A stretch of DNA of 5,608 nt from Planococcaceae bacterium UBA3378 (GCA_002359075.1 DEQA01000096.1:1-5608); one strand, 5' to 3'. Counted from the stretch's first letter, positions 1 to 5,470 are shown. Made by a program: numbers and translations. Notes: generated by a model from the letters alone, not told the origin.

Positions 1-177
1 TACTTGACAGGGAGCAGTTCAGATTACCAGGCATATGCGTTTATCTTTTTAGGTTTGATGTCTCTCGTAATCGGCATACAGGAAATCCAGAAGAAGAGAA
101 AAATGATGGGATGGTTTTCCATTTTAGCATTTGTCTTTATTCTATATGTAGCTATCCAGAGTTTTATAATTCTTTAA
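1..177 (+). CDS. C-terminal part of small membrane protein, DUF3953-like (5' end outside window)
   Basis: Frame 1 is open from the first base to a TAA at 175-177 and gives 58 residues with no start in view, so the gene begins upstream of the window. Two hydrophobic segments are visible. One is around residues 12-28 (AYAFIFLGLMSLVIGI) and one around 42-58 (WFSILAFVFILYVAIQSF). They are separated by a short, very basic loop (QKKRKMMGW), which by the positive-inside rule should face the cytoplasm. The pattern FLGLM..VIGI.E.QKKRK followed by a second helix ending in LYVAIQ resembles the small DUF3953 (YczI-like) membrane proteins of Bacilli. That family has no known function and the match is from memory only. 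The protein could equally be another small two-helix membrane protein. No convincing terminator follows the stop codon. Confidence 0.7.
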   Translation, partial: YLTGSSSDYQAYAFIFLGLMSLVIGIQEIQKKRKMMGWFSILAFVFILYVAIQSFIIL

Positions 178-272
178 GAGACAGTTCTTACATAGAAGAT
201 AGGGACCGATCCTGCTAGGAGTATTTCAACTACTTTCTTCTCTCCATTAAACTAATTTACCGTGCAAAAATT

Positions 273-301
273 CAGACAATATTTCCTGCCTCTAGTATAA
301 T
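273..301 (+). promoter_or_regulatory. Sigma-A type promoter of the YbaK-like gene
   Basis: A perfect -10 box TATAAT lies at 296-301. Seventeen bases upstream is CAGACA at 273-278, which matches the -35 consensus TTGACA at four of six positions. Transcription would start near 307-309, leaving a leader of about 25 bases before the ATG at 334. That is too short for a riboswitch or T-box. No operator-like inverted repeat is evident around it. Confidence 0.6.
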
Positions 302-320
302 AAACCTCAGCAACCAGCGA

Positions 321-326
321 AAGGAG
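321..326 (+). promoter_or_regulatory. Ribosome binding site that sets the YbaK-like start
   Basis: AAGGAG at 321-326 is followed by two in-frame ATG codons at 328 and 334. The first is only one base from the site and could not be used efficiently. The second has a 7-base spacing, so ATG 334 is taken as the start. Confidence 0.75.
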
Positions 327-333
327 AATGATC

Positions 334-819
334 ATGAGTTTACAGGCGGTAAAAGCATATTTTCAAGAAAGGGGCCGGGAGCGGGATATTGTTGTTCACG
401 AACAGAGTACGGCATCGGTGCAGGAGGCGGCGGATGCGGTAGGTGTGCATCCGGCACGTATTGCGAAAACGTTGTGTTTTCAAGGACAGGAGGCGCCGGT
501 TTTGATTGTAGCGGCAGGTGATACAAAGGTGGATAATGCCAAGTTCAAGCAAACATTCGGCGTAAAGGCAAAGATGCTGGACCCGGATTCGGTGCTTGAG
601 GTAACGGGGCATGCGGTTGGCGGTGTCTGTCCATTCGCGCTGGCAACGGATGTACCGGTCTATTTGGATGCTTCGCTGCAGCGGTTTTCCACAGTTCATC
701 CTGCATGCGGAAGCGATAATTCCTCCATCGAGCTGACAATGGATGAGCTCCAGGATTATGCCGGTGCAGTACAAGTCGTTGATGTGTGTAAAGGGTGGGA
801 CCCTGAACTGGCTGAGTGA
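334..819 (+). CDS. YbaK/EbsC-family aminoacyl-tRNA deacylase-like protein
   Basis: This 161-residue protein is a single YbaK/aminoacyl-tRNA editing domain, the family of free-standing proteins that hydrolyse mischarged tRNAs (for example Cys-tRNAPro by YbaK) in the cytoplasm. Visible family features are the IAKTL segment with the conserved lysine K45, the strand VLIVAAGDTKVD (56-67), the glycine-rich stretch GHAVGGVCPFAL (92-103), and the late ACGSDNSSIELT segment (124-135). The length fits single-domain family members such as Bacillus YwhH. It is not a ProRS insertion domain, because nothing else of a synthetase is present. Which mischarged tRNA it edits cannot be read from the sequence, and some family members have no proven substrate. 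The gene stands alone, with its own promoter and no close co-directional partner. An in-frame ATG at 328 would add two residues but is too close to the ribosome binding site. Confidence 0.9.
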   Translation: MSLQAVKAYFQERGRERDIVVHEQSTASVQEAADAVGVHPARIAKTLCFQGQEAPVLIVAAGDTKVDNAKFKQTFGVKAKMLDPDSVLEVTGHAVGGVCPFALATDVPVYLDASLQRFSTVHPACGSDNSSIELTMDELQDYAGAVQVVDVCKGWDPELAE

Positions 820-971
820 TTTCTGCCAGACTACATAATGAATATAGGGTGGCAATAAAATGAAGAGCCTTGATGAAAAGAAATAATCAATCGAGAAGTG
901 GGGAAATAAACCCTTCAAAAGTTGAAATAATTAGAAAATTAAAATATTATTACCCAGGAAATGATATCCTT

Positions 972-1009
972 AAACCAAAAAGTGAAAGTTCTTTTTGGTT
1001 TTTATTTTT
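972..1009 (+). terminator. Rho-independent terminator of the YbaK-like transcript
   Basis: The arms AAACCAAAAAG (972-982) and CTTTTTGGTTT (991-1001) form an 11-bp perfect stem with an 8-base loop, followed by a T-rich run up to 1009. The T-run lies on the plus-strand side only, so it should act on rightward transcription. It is 152 bases past the YbaK-like stop codon, an unusually long trailer. The stem is A/T rich with only three G-C pairs. Confidence 0.65.
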
Positions 1010-1016
1010 GTCTTAT

Positions 1017-1054
1017 AAAAAATGGACCGAACACCCAAGAAAGAGTGTCCGGCC
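1017..1054 (-). terminator. Rho-independent terminator of the minus-strand unit
   Basis: On the minus strand, arms at 1054-1043 and 1036-1024 pair over about 12 bp around a 6-base loop, with one bulged base at 1026. They are followed by a run of six U (the A-tract at 1017-1022). The two imperfect positions (1030/1049 and 1035/1044) are A/C mismatches on the plus strand but G-U wobbles in minus-strand RNA. This supports function in the leftward direction. It begins 13 bases after the dehydrogenase stop codon. Confidence 0.8.
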
Positions 1055-1066
1055 GGAGAATCTACC

Positions 1067-1975
1067 TTATGGTTTTAGGAAGTCAGGAGCCTGGTAGGCA
1101 GGGTTTGGATATTTATAGAACCCTTCGCCAGTTTGAATGCCCAGTTTTCCTTGATCAAGGAAGTCGCTTTTCACTTTATCGGCGATTGCTTTATACGGAT
1201 TGTTCTCCGGATCAGGCTGTTTTGCCGCTTTTGTGCTGACGATATTGTACACGGTTTGCAGACCGACAACGTCGATAATACCGAAAGGACCCATTGGCGC
1301 CCCTGTTGCGATCATCCATGTTTTATCGATCGTCTCGGGCTCTGATACACCGTTGCCCCACAGGTATTGTGCTGCGTCAAGGAATGGAACAAGCAGGGAG
1401 TTAAGAATATAGCCGGGCTGTTCCTTTTTAACATGTAATGGAACCATACCGATCGCAGAAGCAAAGGCAAGTACGTCCTGTGCAACTTTCGGATCTGTAC
1501 CTGCATGCTCCATTACTTCCGCTGTGTTGTTTTTCCAGATCATATTGGCAAAGTGTAGTGCCAGGAATTTTTCAGGACGGCCTGTAAATTCCGCAAAATC
1601 ACTTGGCAGCATCGTAGAAGAGTTTGTGGCAAATACCGTTTTTTTCGGTGCTGTTTTTCCGAGCTGTGTATAGAAGTTTTGTTTAATTTCTTTTATTTCC
1701 GGCACTGCTTCAATGACAAGGTCCGCATCCTTTACTGCCTCCGCCATATCTGTTGCATAGCTGATCCGGCTTTGTGCTGATTTTACCGCTTCCTGTTCAT
1801 CACGGAAGTAGCTGTTGTATGTTGTCTCTAATTTGGCGATTCGTTCTTTTGCATTCGCTATTGCTGTGTCGTTGATATCAAAAATCGTGACGTTGAACCC
1901 TTTAAAAGCCGTTTGAAAAGCGATTTGACTTCCGAGAACGCCACTGCCTGCTACAGTTATGTTTTGATAATTCAT
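1067..1975 (-). CDS. NAD-dependent 3-hydroxyacyl-CoA dehydrogenase
   Basis: The 302-residue product has the two-domain layout of the short 3-hydroxyacyl-CoA (3-hydroxybutyryl-CoA type) dehydrogenases, cytoplasmic enzymes that interconvert 3-hydroxyacyl-CoA and 3-ketoacyl-CoA with NAD(H). The Rossmann motif is VAGSGVLGSQIA, with glycines 10, 12 and 15. It is followed by Asp33 at the end of the second strand (FDIND), which favours NAD over NADP. NSST at 118-121 and the catalytic pair His141 and Glu153 in HFANMIWKNNTAEVM are present, and PGYILNSLLVP (187-197) carries the expected Asn192. The C-terminal domain shows GPFGIIDVVGL and the closing GKLGIQTGEGFYKYP. The usual HFFNP after the catalytic His is HFANM here, which marks a divergent subgroup. 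The start is ATG 1975, with AGGAGG at 1984-1989 spaced 8 bases. No thiolase, enoyl-CoA hydratase or acyl-CoA dehydrogenase is nearby, so its pathway and true substrate are open. Confidence 0.9.
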   Translation of the reverse strand: MNYQNITVAGSGVLGSQIAFQTAFKGFNVTIFDINDTAIANAKERIAKLETTYNSYFRDEQEAVKSAQSRISYATDMAEAVKDADLVIEAVPEIKEIKQNFYTQLGKTAPKKTVFATNSSTMLPSDFAEFTGRPEKFLALHFANMIWKNNTAEVMEHAGTDPKVAQDVLAFASAIGMVPLHVKKEQPGYILNSLLVPFLDAAQYLWGNGVSEPETIDKTWMIATGAPMGPFGIIDVVGLQTVYNIVSTKAAKQPDPENNPYKAIADKVKSDFLDQGKLGIQTGEGFYKYPNPAYQAPDFLKP

Positions 1976-1999
1976 CCTATGAACCTCCTAATTTTTGTT

Positions 2000-2015
2000 T
2001 TTACCTACTAGTAAA
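2000..2015. promoter_or_regulatory. Inverted repeat upstream of the dehydrogenase, possible operator
   Basis: TTTAC-N6-GTAAA forms a 5-6-5 inverted repeat, with an inner 8-bp palindrome TACTAGTA at 2006-2013. It sits 25-40 bases upstream of the dehydrogenase start and just before its ribosome binding site, where a repressor site would overlap a local promoter. Its size and shape recall operators of TetR-family regulators, but no regulator gene is in the window. The local -10/-35 candidates on the minus strand (TAGTTT and TTTCAT) are poor. An inverted repeat this short can arise by chance. Confidence 0.25.
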
Positions 2016-2044
2016 CTATTCCCAGCTCTCACCATATGAAACGG

Positions 2045-2557
2045 TTAGTTTGATGGAATACGTTCGAGCCAGGAGGCAAGTTCATGTGGTTGTTGAAATA
2101 CGATAGAATCGCACGGTGCCTGGCGGACAGTCTCCGCTATATGAGGGCGGGCATCCTGCTCATAGCGCCAAATCCATCTGGCAAATTCCATATCCAGTTT
2201 TTCGGGGCATCCTGGTGTCATATCTGGTCGGCTTTTCCCGAAATTTGTAATAACGCGCTTGACTACCCGCGGAAAGCAAATATGCCGCGGGAAATCGAGC
2301 CAAATGATTAAATCTGCATATTGTATGCGCATGGAAAGGGTGGAATCGAAGTTACCGTCCATAATCCAGGCATCCTTCTGCAGTTCAGCGAGCATCTTTT
2401 CCCGGAAAACAGGGCGCTCGGTAGGAGTCCATCCCGGCTGCCAGTATAGCTGATCCAGATGAACAAGCGGCAGGCCTGTCTTCTGATGCAATGTGCGTGA
2501 AAGGGTGGACTTGCCGGCACCGGCACAGCCAATGACCAATATTTTTTGGTGTCGCAT
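2045..2557 (-). CDS. P-loop nucleotide kinase-like protein, FlaR/'topology modulation' family
   Basis: This 170-residue cytoplasmic protein belongs to the small adenylate-kinase-like P-loop proteins often annotated as 'topology modulation protein' or FlaR. The Walker A motif GCAGAGKST is at residues 10-18. Family signatures follow: LVHLDQLYWQPGW (31-43), WIMDGNFDST (64-73), and the Walker-B-like strand ADLIIWLDFPRH with Asp residues, then a basic helix RVVKR. The length is normal for the family. The biochemical substrate is not established for the family as a whole. The name comes from an early report linking a Listeria homologue to DNA supercoiling and flagellin expression, and should not be taken as a function. 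The start is ATG 2557, and the upstream in-frame ATG at 2602 lies inside the preceding gene. Only 8 bases separate it from the GTPase stop, so the two are cotranscribed and probably translationally coupled. Confidence 0.85.
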   Translation of the reverse strand: MRHQKILVIGCAGAGKSTLSRTLHQKTGLPLVHLDQLYWQPGWTPTERPVFREKMLAELQKDAWIMDGNFDSTLSMRIQYADLIIWLDFPRHICFPRVVKRVITNFGKSRPDMTPGCPEKLDMEFARWIWRYEQDARPHIAETVRQAPCDSIVFQQPHELASWLERIPSN

Positions 2558-2561
2558 AATA

Positions 2562-2567
2562 CCTCCT
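2562..2567 (-). promoter_or_regulatory. Ribosome binding site overlapping the GTPase stop codon
   Basis: In minus-strand reading, TATAGGAGGTATTATG contains the TAG stop of the GTPase (2566-2568), an AGGAGG site sharing two bases with it, and the kinase ATG only 4 bases further. The spacing is short for Bacillales. A ribosome terminating on the GTPase gene would stand directly on this site, which fits coupled translation. Confidence 0.7.
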
Positions 2568-4485
2568 ATAATTTGTGCATCATAGACCGGGCCTCGTACC
2601 ACGGGACAGAAAAGCCTTTCCCTTTGGCGCAGAAAATACTGGAGGAGCTGTACTCGGGATCGGCATCTTTGTTATAGCCGATCCGCTCGATCACCTCGTC
2701 CGTATTATGGCATACGTCATAGCCGTCAAACGTCAGTGTGATCGCGCCTTTTCCGTTCGTATACGCCGCAAATTCGGTACTGTAGTTCATAAAGGAAGCA
2801 ACAGGTACTCTTCCGGTCAGTAAAGCATCGTTTTCCGTTATATCAGGCGGATCAAAGGTGCCGGCAGCCTGCTGAACATCCGTCATCATCCGGCCGATAT
2901 GGTCGCTTGCCGCCTTCATTTTAAAGCGGTAATACGGCTCCAGCAAAAGGTTCTCTGCCTGTTCAAGACCTTGCCGCAAAGCACGGAAAGCAGCCTCGCG
3001 GAAATCACCGCCCTCTGTATGCTTATTGTGGGCAGCCCCTGTCAGTAGGGTGAAATGAATATCCGTCACAGGGGAGCCTGTTAAGAGCCCGTGATGATCC
3101 CGCTCAAATAAATGGTGCTCAATCAGGCGCTGCTGCCCAACTGTTAAATCATCGGCATGGCACGCATTCGTAAACGTAATACCTGACCCTCGTGGACCGG
3201 GCTCGAGTAACAGATGCACCTCTGCATAATGCTTCAGCGGTTCAAAATGTCCGTAACCAGTTACTGTCGTAGCGATCGTCTCCTGATACAGGATTTCGGG
3301 GTCCTCAAACTGCACCTCAAGGGAAAACCTTGTCCACAATATATCCCGCAGAATTTCAAGCTGAATGACACCCATAATATGTACGTGAATTGCCTGTGAT
3401 GCTTCCTGCCAAAGGACGCCGAGTGACGGCTCCTCTGCTTCAAGCAGCCGGAACAGCTGCAGTACTTCCTTTATATGAACAGTTCCATTATATACCACTT
3501 TCGCCTGTAAAGTAGGAATAAGCTTGTATGGATTTTTCTTTTCATAAGAGGCGCCGATCAGGTCTCCTGCCTCGGGAACCGCAAGTCCTTTCACCGCAAA
3601 CAGCTGCCCGGCTTCCACAGAAGAAACGGATGTAAAACGGTTCCCGTTATATAAACGGATTTCCGTCACTTTTTCCGTCTGTTCCCCGAATACGAGTTCA
3701 TCTCTTACATGAAGGGTCCCGGTGAGTGCTTTTAGGAACGTAAGACGCTGAACCCCGTCATGGCGGATTTTTACGACCTCCGCTTGAAACGGCAGGGAAG
3801 GGTCATAGTTTGTCACCGTTAAATTGTGCAGCATATCGAAAAATTCCCCGATGCCAAGGCCCTTAAGCGCAGCCCCGCTCATCGCGATGAAAGCCTCCTC
3901 CTGTTTGATCAGGCGGGTGAGTGCCTGTTGAATATTCTGCTCTGTCAGCGAGTCTTCCATAAACTGCTCGAAAAGCGCTTCGTCCCGTTCTGCGACAAAC
4001 TCAGCAGCGTCCGTCAAATCCTTTACCAGCAGGATGTCCGGCGAAAATTCACGTTTTAGTGAAGCGAGCAATGCTGGAATATCCGCACCCTCCCGGTCAA
4101 TCTTATTCAGGAAAAGGAAGGTCGGTACATGATACTCACGAAGAAGCCGCCAAACCGTTTCGGTATGCCCCTGTATGCCTTCCACCGCGCTGATAATGAG
4201 CACGGCATAATCCATCGCACGGATCGCCCGCTCCATTTCCGGAGAGAAGTCGACGTGCCCCGGCGTATCGATCAATGTATACGTATCGCCGCCATACACA
4301 AATAATCCCTGCTCCGCAAAAATCGTAATACCCCTTGCTCTTTCCAGCTCATGATTGTCTAAAAACGCATCCTGGTGATCCACACGGCCAACTGACTGGA
4401 TGCTCTTTGTCGTATAAAGCAGCTGCTCGGAAAAGGTTGTCTTGCCAGCATCCACATGGGCTAACACCCCGATTGTTTTTCTCAT
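2566..4485 (-). CDS. TetM/TetO-like translational GTPase (EF-G superfamily, ribosomal-protection-like)
   Basis: The 639-residue product has the same length as Tet(M) and the full EF-G-like domain order. The GTPase motifs are G1 AHVDAGKTT (9-17), G2 RGITI with Thr54, G3 DTPGH (73-77) with the catalytic His77, G4 NKID (127-130) and G5 SGA (203-205). Next come a beta-barrel domain II (about 230-310), domain III (about 325-395), domain IV (about 400-515) and domain V, whose LLEPYYRFKM segment (514-523) matches the LLEPY.SFKI of Tet(M). Such proteins bind the ribosomal A-site region and use GTP hydrolysis. Classical members eject tetracycline. Here the domain IV loop reads HNKHTEGGDFR (486-496) where Tet(M) has YSPVSTPADFR, and the C-terminus is a distinct tail with SSSSIFCAKGKGFSVPW. 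Tetracycline protection is therefore unproven, and a housekeeping or other drug-related ribosome role is possible. The start is ATG 4485, with AGAGG at 4494-4498 spaced 8 bases. The longer open frame up to 4674 would overlap the divergent gene and promoters. It is first in a minus-strand unit, with the kinase gene following directly. Confidence 0.85.
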   Translation of the reverse strand: MRKTIGVLAHVDAGKTTFSEQLLYTTKSIQSVGRVDHQDAFLDNHELERARGITIFAEQGLFVYGGDTYTLIDTPGHVDFSPEMERAIRAMDYAVLIISAVEGIQGHTETVWRLLREYHVPTFLFLNKIDREGADIPALLASLKREFSPDILLVKDLTDAAEFVAERDEALFEQFMEDSLTEQNIQQALTRLIKQEEAFIAMSGAALKGLGIGEFFDMLHNLTVTNYDPSLPFQAEVVKIRHDGVQRLTFLKALTGTLHVRDELVFGEQTEKVTEIRLYNGNRFTSVSSVEAGQLFAVKGLAVPEAGDLIGASYEKKNPYKLIPTLQAKVVYNGTVHIKEVLQLFRLLEAEEPSLGVLWQEASQAIHVHIMGVIQLEILRDILWTRFSLEVQFEDPEILYQETIATTVTGYGHFEPLKHYAEVHLLLEPGPRGSGITFTNACHADDLTVGQQRLIEHHLFERDHHGLLTGSPVTDIHFTLLTGAAHNKHTEGGDFREAAFRALRQGLEQAENLLLEPYYRFKMKAASDHIGRMMTDVQQAAGTFDPPDITENDALLTGRVPVASFMNYSTEFAAYTNGKGAITLTFDGYDVCHNTDEVIERIGYNKDADPEYSSSSIFCAKGKGFSVPWYEARSMMHKL

Positions 4486-4515
4486 ATGCAAAACCTCTTT
4501 TATCGTAGTGTTTAC

Positions 4516-4521
4516 ATTATA
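4516..4521 (-). promoter_or_regulatory. -10 box of the GTPase promoter
   Basis: A perfect TATAAT occurs on the minus strand, 30 bases upstream of the GTPase ATG. It implies a transcription start near 4509 and a leader of only about 24 bases. The -35 position with a 17-base spacer (4539-4544, TGGTAT) is poor, so the promoter may be weak or activator-dependent. A 10-bp palindrome CTGCCGGCAG (4528-4537) lies in the spacer, where a repressor could bind. The leader is too short for the attenuation control known for tetM. Confidence 0.5.
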
Positions 4522-4559
4522 AGACAGCTGCCGGCAGGATACCATAGCTGACCTTTCCT

Positions 4560-4584
4560 GTTTAATTCCAAGCCGGAAGGGTAT
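4560..4584 (+). promoter_or_regulatory. Sigma-B promoter of the stress-protein pair
   Basis: GTTTAA at 4560-4565 and GGGTAT at 4579-4584 are separated by 13 bases. This fits the sigma-B consensus of Bacillus, Listeria and Staphylococcus (GTTTaa-N12-15-GGGwAw) at every strongly conserved position. Transcription should start near 4590, about 35 bases before the GTG start. The downstream genes belong to a family known as general stress proteins, which independently supports the call. Confidence 0.8.
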
Positions 4585-4610
4585 TTTAAACAATGAATGA
4601 CAAATAGATA

Positions 4611-4616
4611 AAGGAG
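4611..4616 (+). promoter_or_regulatory. Ribosome binding site that sets the GTG start of the first stress gene
   Basis: AAGGAG at 4611-4616 is followed 8 bases later by GTG at 4625. The in-frame GTG at 4616 overlaps the site itself and cannot be the start. No ATG is available near the N-terminus, so the protein uses GTG. Confidence 0.75.
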
Positions 4617-4624
4617 TGGGTATT

Positions 4625-5035
4625 GTGGATACCACAAAAAAAGAGCAAGCTTTAGAAATTTTGTCAAAAAACAAAGTTGGTGTTATGGCGACGGTCGCGG
4701 GTGATAGACCGGATTCACGTTATATGACCTTCGTGAATGAAAACTTTACATTGTATACGGCTACGCCAAAGGACTCTGACCTATTAAAGGAACTGCAGGC
4801 CAATCCCCGTACGCATATACTTTACGGCTATGAAAACGGTGATATGACTGACACATTCCTGGAGATTGAAGCGACAGCGGCAGAATGTAACGCTGATGCC
4901 ATCAAGGAAAAAATTATTGCGCTATACCCATATCACGTTGATGGCATGTCCATGACACTGCTGAAAATTGATCCAATGCGCATGCGCTTTATGAATAAAG
5001 CCGGAGACAATCAGGAAAATGTCGATTTCCGATAA
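4625..5035 (+). CDS. General stress protein 26-like / pyridoxamine 5'-phosphate oxidase-fold protein, copy 1
   Basis: The 136-residue protein is a small split-barrel flavin-binding-fold protein of the COG3871 type (general stress protein 26; Bacillus YdaG is a recalled relative). Visible landmarks are the N-terminal helix EQALEILSKNKVG, strand MATV, the family motif SRYMTF (31-36), FTLYTAT (41-47), THILYGY (63-69) and the closing strand KIDPMRMRFMN (114-124). Such proteins are cytoplasmic. Some bind FMN or F420-like cofactors, but the true substrate of this subgroup is not known, and PNPOx enzyme activity should not be assumed. It is the first gene after a sigma-B promoter and is followed 15 bases later by a paralogue, so the pair is one operon probably induced by general stress such as heat, salt, ethanol or energy limitation. 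It diverges from the GTPase gene. Confidence 0.85.
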   Translation: MDTTKKEQALEILSKNKVGVMATVAGDRPDSRYMTFVNENFTLYTATPKDSDLLKELQANPRTHILYGYENGDMTDTFLEIEATAAECNADAIKEKIIALYPYHVDGMSMTLLKIDPMRMRFMNKAGDNQENVDFR

Positions 5036-5050
5036 GAAAGGGTGGGACAA

Positions 5051-5470
5051 ATGGAAACAGTACGAGAGCAAATTCTGGAAATTTTAAATAAGCACCATAT
5101 CGGGTCAATGGTTACAGTAAAGGACAATAAACCGTATGCACGCTATATGACATTCACGAATGATGACTTTACACTTTTTGCGGTGACAGAGGAGGATTCG
5201 TCAAAGGTACTGGATCTCGAAAAGAACCCGTACACGCATATTCTTTACGGCTATACGCTGGAGGATGTGGACGCTCCTTATCTTGAAATTGAAGGCAAGG
5301 TAACAGAATTCAAGGTCGATGAGCTGAAGCTGAAAGTAACAAACTTCTTCCGCGGTCTTTTCAAGAAGGGCGAAAGCGATATGATCACGATCCAAATCGA
5401 GCCGACACGCATCCGCCTGATGAATAAAAAAGGCGAGCCGCCTCAAGAGCTTGAATATCCATTTTCATGA
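5051..5470 (+). CDS. General stress protein 26-like / pyridoxamine 5'-phosphate oxidase-fold protein, copy 2
   Basis: This 139-residue paralogue of the preceding gene aligns with it over nearly the whole length with a one-residue offset. By hand count about 45% of positions are identical. Shared blocks are EIL.K (10-14), ARYMTF (30-35), NP.THILYGY (59-68), YLEIE (77-81) and the C-terminal IEP.RIRLMNK (116-126). It differs in a longer, more basic loop (RGLFKKGESD, 101-110) and an extended tail ending PPQELEYPFS. The start is ATG 5051, preceded by the G-rich site AAAGGGTGG at 5037-5045. The in-frame GTG at 5042 falls inside that site. It shares the sigma-B promoter of copy 1 and ends at the terminator 9 bases after its stop codon. 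Cofactor and substrate are unknown; divergence of the copies suggests separate roles or a heterodimer, which is inference. Confidence 0.85.
   Translation: METVREQILEILNKHHIGSMVTVKDNKPYARYMTFTNDDFTLFAVTEEDSSKVLDLEKNPYTHILYGYTLEDVDAPYLEIEGKVTEFKVDELKLKVTNFFRGLFKKGESDMITIQIEPTRIRLMNKKGEPPQELEYPFS

Noticed and set aside
178..272. Terminator for the first membrane protein gene
   Set aside because: Only 4-bp stems such as TCCT/AGGA are present, and no T-run follows them.
340..918. 192-codon minus-strand reading frame opposite the YbaK-like gene
   Set aside because: It is antisense to a clearly recognisable gene, its translation is of low-complexity shadow type, and no domain is visible.
870..1097. 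75-codon plus-strand reading frame
   Set aside because: It runs across both terminators and into the end of the dehydrogenase, starts at TTG and has no proper ribosome binding site.
2566..4485. Calling the GTPase tetM or a proven tetracycline-resistance gene
   Set aside because: The overall fold fits, but the domain IV loop and the C-terminus differ from classical Tet proteins. Resistance cannot be claimed from sequence.
4486..4515. Leader peptide and attenuation control of the GTPase, as known for tetM
   Set aside because: The predicted leader is about 24 bases, with no open reading frame or hairpin series.
4511..4540. Rightward sigma-A promoter TTTACA-N18-CAGGAT for the stress genes
   Set aside because: The -10 match is only three of six and lies far from the gene. 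The sigma-B site is much better.
4486..4674. N-terminal extension of 63 residues on the GTPase reading frame
   Set aside because: It would run through the sigma-B promoter and into the divergent stress gene. The family N-terminus MRKTIGVLAHVDAGKTT starts at 4485 with a well-spaced ribosome binding site, and the resulting 639 aa is the normal length.
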